Shown piece after piece: positions 5,879-8,998 of a stretch of 8,998 nt of DNA. The stretch is from Omnitrophica bacterium GWA2_52_8 (lineage in GTDB: Bacteria > Omnitrophota > Omnitrophia > Omnitrophales > Aquincolibacteriaceae), in assembly GCA_001804025.1 (NCBI GenBank), contig MHFC01000098.1, forward strand, positions 16,263-25,260. Reading direction: 5' to 3'. A program made the translations under genes and the position numbers. Numbering within the stretch: position 1 is the first letter of the stretch; each line of letters opens with the position of its first letter. Under the pieces are notes generated by a model. The model was not told the origin of the DNA. It worked only from the letters and a program-made list of their open reading frames with translations, and ran no database searches.

Positions 5879-7066
5879 ATGAACTACATATCTCGAGGGC
5901 AAGAAGAGCAAATCCGTCATACCCTGAAAAGGAACAAAAGCGTCCTTCTTTTGGGACCACGGCAGACAGGAAAGACCACTTTGATCCAGCGTCTCCCGGC
6001 AAACTTAACCGTTTCCTTGGTGACTCCTGAAATACGCCTGCGTTATGAAAAGGAACCGGGCATCCTGCGCAAGGAAATTGAGGCGCTTGAGCCAAAAGGA
6101 ACAGCTCGCCCGGTCGTGGTGCTCGATGAAGTCCAGAAAGTGCCTGAGCTTTTGAATGTCGCGCAGGATCTCGTTGACCGGCACAAGGCCATCTTTATCC
6201 TTACCGGATCAAGCGCCCGGAAACTCCGGCGGGGCCATGACCTCAATCTTCTCCCAGGAAGAGTGGTCACACTCCGGCTCGACCCTTTTACTCTGGAAGA
6301 ATCCATGCCGAAAGCTCTTGAAAAAAGGCTTCTTTACGGTGCTCTGCCCGGCATTCTCGCGGTTGAATCGCTCCAGGACCGGGAAGTTGATCTCGAATCT
6401 TACGTCACGCTCTACCTTGAAGAAGAAATCCGGGCAGAAGCCTTGGTAAGAAATCTTGCTTCGTTTGCAAGGTTCTTGGAACTGGCGGCTTCGGAATCCG
6501 GAAGGATTTCCAATTTCAGAAAAATTTCCCAGGAGATCGGCGTCGCCCACACAACCGTTGCGGCTTATTACGAGATTCTGGAAGACTGCATGATTGCCGA
6601 GCGGGTCGATCCGATCACCCAAAGCATGAGGCGAAAAAAATTGACGCGGAGTTCGAAATATCTTTTCTTCGATCTTGGAGTCCGCCGGGCGGCGGCGCGG
6701 GAGGGAACAAAACCGGCCCGCGAACATTGGGGGCATCTTTTTGAACAATTCGCAGGATTGGAATTGATCCGTCTTGCACGGTTATCCTCTCATCATGTCC
6801 GTATCTTCTTCTGGCGGGATCCGGACGGCCCGGAAATTGACTGGGTCCTTGAGAGAAAAGATGAATATATTCCTATTGAGGTCAAATGGAATAGTTCTCC
6901 GAACGAGACTGATATCCGGCATCTTCAAACCTTTTTGGCGGAATACAAAAATGCCAAGACCGGATACGTTATCTGCCAAACCCCTCGCAAAATGAAACTT
7001 GCCGATCGAATTCATGCCCTGCCCTGGCAGGAAATCCCAAGCCTCATTCATCAAACCGCTGAATAA
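5879..7066 (+). CDS. AAA_14/DUF4143 ATPase with nuclease-like C-terminus
   Basis: A 395-residue protein of the AAA_14 + DUF4143 family, full length for the group. The N-terminal P-loop domain has Walker A GPRQTGKTT (26-34), Walker B VVVLDEVQ (79-86) and the sensor-like LTGSSARKLRRG (108-118), followed by LLPGRV. A winged-helix segment is likely at about 208-235 (ISNFRKISQEIGVAHTTVAAYYEIL). The C-terminal DUF4143 part ends in a PD-(D/E)XK-like core: GPEIDWVLE (318-325) and IPIEVKW (331-337, Glu334/Lys336), with an earlier Glu in GHLFEQFAGLEL. The family is very widespread, often single-gene and horizontally moved, and its substrate is not known; defence or mobile-element roles are only speculation. 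The ATG at 5879 has no Shine-Dalgarno. The gene stands alone on plus, between the transposon junction and a recombinase remnant. Confidence 0.9.
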   Translation: MNYISRGQEEQIRHTLKRNKSVLLLGPRQTGKTTLIQRLPANLTVSLVTPEIRLRYEKEPGILRKEIEALEPKGTARPVVVLDEVQKVPELLNVAQDLVDRHKAIFILTGSSARKLRRGHDLNLLPGRVVTLRLDPFTLEESMPKALEKRLLYGALPGILAVESLQDREVDLESYVTLYLEEEIRAEALVRNLASFARFLELAASESGRISNFRKISQEIGVAHTTVAAYYEILEDCMIAERVDPITQSMRRKKLTRSSKYLFFDLGVRRAAAREGTKPAREHWGHLFEQFAGLELIRLARLSSHHVRIFFWRDPDGPEIDWVLERKDEYIPIEVKWNSSPNETDIRHLQTFLAEYKNAKTGYVICQTPRKMKLADRIHALPWQEIPSLIHQTAE

Positions 7067-7075
7067 GCTTCGTCC

Positions 7076-7264
7076 TCATACTCTCGGGTGGTATTTCCGG
7101 TGAAATCTCAGGTGGTCCTGCGGTACAAGGCGGGTATAAATCTGGGTCGAGACGATATATTTATGGCCAAGCAGCTCCCGCATGTAGCGGAGCGGCGCTC
7201 CTTTCCGAACCAAATGCGTGCCCATGCTGGGGGTTAAATCGGGAATTACTCGGAAGAAAAGCAC
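7076..7264 (-). pseudogene. Tyrosine recombinase C-terminal remnant
   Basis: About 62 codons encode the end of a phage-integrase/XerC-D type recombinase: SMGTHLVRKGAPLRYMRELLGHKYIVSTQIYTRLV..., with the late catalytic His (LLGHK) and the nucleophile Tyr (QIYTRL). The N-terminal and most of the catalytic domain are missing. The box normally reading TPHxxRHSxxTHL reads LTPSMGTHL, so roughly five residues including the HxxR His and Arg appear deleted. Upstream the frame soon meets a stop near 7295. It cannot be active. It ends 9 nt from the stop of the converging DUF4143 gene and probably marks an old integration or rearrangement. Confidence 0.75.
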
Positions 7265-7396
7265 GAGATGTGATGCGGAACGGAAAGATCATACTGAAAA
7301 AAACTAAAAAAAACGGTGTCTGTCACCTGAATTTAATCGCTCAACATTCGCTCATTATTCGCCTATGAATCGCACAACCCCAATTCGATTCAGCCA
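7265..7396. other. Short intergenic region with a small dyad
   Basis: AT-rich sequence between the recombinase remnant and the end of the DUF234 gene. It holds one small dyad, GGTG-TCTGT-CACC (7315-7327), preceded by A-runs. It could be a leftover repeat from a transposable element; no gene or convincing terminator is seen. Confidence 0.4.
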
Positions 7397-8785
7397 CTAT
7401 AAATGAATCAATTTGTCCTTCTCAAACAAAAACACAGATTCTTGTTTCGCCATTTTTTTCATATCCGGCGTAAAACCGCTTCTGCTGAAAAGAGCAAAAT
7501 ATTCCTTGCGGCCTTTCTTGCCCCAGTTGACCTTTTGAGCTTTAGCTTTCAGGTCTTCATAGATATTCGTGCCGATCTGTTTGTTCGACCACTTGGCTTC
7601 GCCAAACAAAATCTCGTTGGTGTTTTCATTTAAAGCAATCAAATCAATCTCTTCGTTCCCCTCCCACCAACGGCCGATTTTTGAAAATGGAAAAATATTT
7701 TTTTGATACTTACGAACGATTTCACGCATAATGAGTTCATAATTCTGGGCGATAATTCCGCCGAATGTCTTCCCCCATTGAGAAAATGCAGAGATCGTAT
7801 TACCCAACTCAATCTCACCCTTGTATGGATAGACGTAGTTAAACCAAAATTTCACAAATTGATCCTGGATTTGATAAAGTCCCCGCCTGGATTTTTCCGG
7901 ATTCTTTTCCGTAACCGGAACTTCTTTTTCAATCAGATGCAAATCTTCCAGAGTAAACAAGTACTTGTGAAGGGAACCTTTTTCGAAACCCGTTTCATTA
8001 ACAATCTCACCAAACTTTCGGCAGCCAAAGGAAATCGCCTTGAGGATGCTCATATATTGTCGCGGTTCCCGCAATTCTTCTCTGAGAATGAATTCGACCT
8101 CCTCAAAAAGCAGCTCGATCGGTTTAAAAACATATTGTTTCAAAGCCTCTTCGAGATTTTTCGCATCTTTAAGCTTTAGGAGATAAGCCGGATTGCCTCC
8201 CGTCACACCATAAATTTTTAAGAATTCTTCAAAGTTTAGATCCGGATAAAAATTCCAGGCATCGAAAAAAGAAAACGGCTTGATCAATATCTGCGCCGTT
8301 CTGCGGCCGTAAAGCGGCGCTTTGTAAGCAAGCGTTTCGCTTTCCATCATCCCGATGCTGGAGCCGCACAAAATGAAAAAGACAGGCAGCTTGCTTAATA
8401 TCTCATCCCATCCTTTTTGAAAGATAGAAGAGACGCCTTTATTTCCTTCCGCGAGATAGGGAAATTCATCAATCGCCAAAACCAGTCTCTCTTTAACATT
8501 TTGTTTTAGGTATTCAAAGAAATCATACCAGTCTTTCAACCCGTTCTTTTCCAGCCGCGTGTCTTTGAAGTATTTAGCGACGATCACGCTCAAAAGTTTC
8601 AGGTTCTCTGTCTCGGTGGTCTTGTCAGCAACAAAGTAAATGTGCGGCTTTAGCTGGGCAAAGGCCTTGATCAAAGAAGTCTTACCCACCCGTCGTTTGC
8701 CATAAATGACGATGAGCTGCGCATCCTTCTTTCCCCAGTACCCGTCAAGTCCCTCAAGCTCTTCAATCCGGTTGATTAATTTCAT
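7397..8785 (-). CDS. ATPase_2/DUF234 family ATPase with nuclease-like C-terminus
   Basis: A 462-residue archaeal-type ATPase of the ATPase_2 (STAND-like P-loop) + DUF234 family, of full length. It has Walker A YGKRRVGKTS (28-37), Walker B LVLAIDEFPY (101-110), a sensor-like LCGSSIGMM (139-147), then PLYGRR and GVTGGNPAYL (193-202). A winged-helix region follows at about 240-290 (YMSILKAISFGCRKFGEIVNET...). The DUF234 end carries EEIDLIALN and EILFGEAKW (Asp381, Glu396, Lys398), a PD-(D/E)XK-like core. The biological role of the family is not settled; it is common in archaea, anaerobes and candidate phyla, and is often mobile. The ATG at 8785 follows AGGGGG by 6 nt. The base composition is more AT-rich than the DUF4143 gene. 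A consensus-like -35 and a dyad operator lie just upstream, suggesting repression, perhaps autoregulation through the winged helix (inference). Confidence 0.92.
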   Translation of the reverse strand: MKLINRIEELEGLDGYWGKKDAQLIVIYGKRRVGKTSLIKAFAQLKPHIYFVADKTTETENLKLLSVIVAKYFKDTRLEKNGLKDWYDFFEYLKQNVKERLVLAIDEFPYLAEGNKGVSSIFQKGWDEILSKLPVFFILCGSSIGMMESETLAYKAPLYGRRTAQILIKPFSFFDAWNFYPDLNFEEFLKIYGVTGGNPAYLLKLKDAKNLEEALKQYVFKPIELLFEEVEFILREELREPRQYMSILKAISFGCRKFGEIVNETGFEKGSLHKYLFTLEDLHLIEKEVPVTEKNPEKSRRGLYQIQDQFVKFWFNYVYPYKGEIELGNTISAFSQWGKTFGGIIAQNYELIMREIVRKYQKNIFPFSKIGRWWEGNEEIDLIALNENTNEILFGEAKWSNKQIGTNIYEDLKAKAQKVNWGKKGRKEYFALFSRSGFTPDMKKMAKQESVFLFEKDKLIHL

Positions 8786-8805
8786 GCATTCCCCCTATCT
8801 CCTAT

Positions 8806-8841
8806 TAGTCTACTCGCAAGTAGACTACTTGGAAGTAGACT
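8806..8841. promoter_or_regulatory. Tandem dyad operator upstream of the DUF234 gene
   Basis: Two overlapping palindromes. The first is AGTCTACT (8807-8814), CGCA, AGTAGACT (8819-8826), extended by one T/A pair on each side. The second is CTACTT (8825-8830), GG, AAGTAG (8833-8838). AGTAGACT occurs again at 8834-8841. The dyads cover the candidate -10 and spacer of the promoter and end 20 nt before the start codon, the usual place for a repressor site. Confidence 0.68.
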
Positions 8842-8850
8842 CTTTGTCAA
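8822..8850 (-). promoter_or_regulatory. Promoter of the DUF234 ATPase gene
   Basis: A perfect TTGACA (8850-8845 on minus) is followed by a 17-bp spacer and TAGTCT (8827-8822), which keeps the key T, A and final T of a -10 box. The -10 is built from the dyad repeat, so a bound repressor would block it. Confidence 0.55.
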
Positions 8851-8913
8851 GCCACCCTGTGACCCGGCGCCTTCGATGCTTCAGAATTAATGCTAAATTG
8901 CTCTATTTATAGA

Positions 8914-8938
8914 TACCCCCGCCTTTACAGGCGGGGTA
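8914..8938. repeat. GC-rich hairpin, probable IS200/IS605-type end or terminator
   Basis: TACCCCCGCC (8914-8923) pairs with GGCGGGGTA (8930-8938) with one unpaired C and a 6-nt loop. It begins 7 nt past the stop of the partial gene at the right edge. Subterminal hairpins of this kind sit just after tnpA at the right end of IS200/IS605 elements. There is no T-run on either side, which argues against a simple intrinsic terminator. Confidence 0.6.
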
Positions 8939-8944
8939 CTAAAA

Positions 8945-8998
8945 TCACCATTCAAACTCCGTTTGTCCCGTGTCTTCCTTTTCTTGCATCTCAACATA
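8945..8998 (-). CDS. C-terminal end of a gene, probably IS200-like transposase (partial)
   Basis: The last 17 codons and TGA of a minus-strand gene entering from the right edge: YVEMQEKEDTGQTEFEW. The Y-x-x-x-QEKED pattern is like the last helix of IS200/IS605 TnpA proteins, and the hairpin just downstream fits the end of such an element. The peptide is too short for a firm call. It could be the tail of some other gene. Confidence 0.38.
   Translation of the reverse strand, partial: YVEMQEKEDTGQTEFEW

Noticed and set aside
7703..8179. Plus-strand frame of 158 codons
   Set aside because: It is antisense to the DUF234 ATPase gene, which has intact motifs throughout; the plus product has no motif.
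5879..8785. Toxin-antitoxin or paired system formed by the two ATPases
   Set aside because: They are on opposite strands, separated by a recombinase scar, each with its own control region, so there is no operon or pairing signal.
8806..8841. CRISPR-like array
   Set aside because: The repeats are 8-bp dyad half-sites without spacers of constant length, and they fit an operator better. No cas gene is present.

Overview
The window looks like a chromosomal piece from an uncultivated Gram-negative environmental bacterium. A candidate-phylum or deltaproteobacterium-like host would fit, because the sensor kinase with a 7TM N-terminus, the REP-associated transposase and the AAA-type DUF4143 and DUF234 ATPases are common there. 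This is inference from gene content only; no rRNA, tRNA or taxonomic marker is present.

Left half (1-4231, all minus strand): a tight three-gene operon. In transcription order it holds a response-regulator receiver fused to a FabF-like beta-ketoacyl synthase (RR-KS, 4231 to 2537), a small START/SRPBCC (polyketide cyclase-like) protein (2547 to 2128) and a membrane histidine kinase with 7TM, GAF, HisKA-like and HATPase regions (2134 to the window edge). The reading frames overlap by 11 and 7 nt, so the proteins are probably made together. The simplest model is that the kinase phosphorylates the receiver carried on the ketosynthase, so that an acyl-condensing (or acyl-binding) enzyme is itself the output of a two-component system. 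The ketosynthase keeps its Cys and second His but has Tyr where the first catalytic His should be. This cluster is the best candidate for an undescribed system. Base composition changes sharply inside the kinase gene near 1440-1540: the catalytic half is GC-rich, while the sensor half and the other two genes are AT-rich.

Middle (about 4232-5878): promoter region of the operon, a bidirectional-looking terminator, the 3' tail of a broken gene for a PEGA-like membrane protein, and a compact REP-associated Y1 (HUH) transposase element (about 4781-5662). The element has imperfect 26-bp inverted ends carrying short outward tandem repeats. Its transposase starts at a GTG whose Shine-Dalgarno sequence lies inside an intrinsic-terminator hairpin. 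Beyond its right end is what appears to be the 5' start of an unrelated IS4-type transposase gene, so the element sits at a junction of two gene fragments.

Right half (5879-8998): two unrelated-in-sequence but analogous ATPases with winged-helix and nuclease-like C-termini, an AAA_14/DUF4143 protein on plus and an ATPase_2/DUF234 protein on minus. Between them lies a tyrosine-recombinase C-terminal remnant. The DUF234 gene has a promoter overlapped by tandem dyad repeats that look like an operator. The right edge carries a probable IS200-like transposase C-terminus followed by a GC-rich hairpin. The whole region from 4500 to the right edge reads as an accessory, mobile-element-rich segment.
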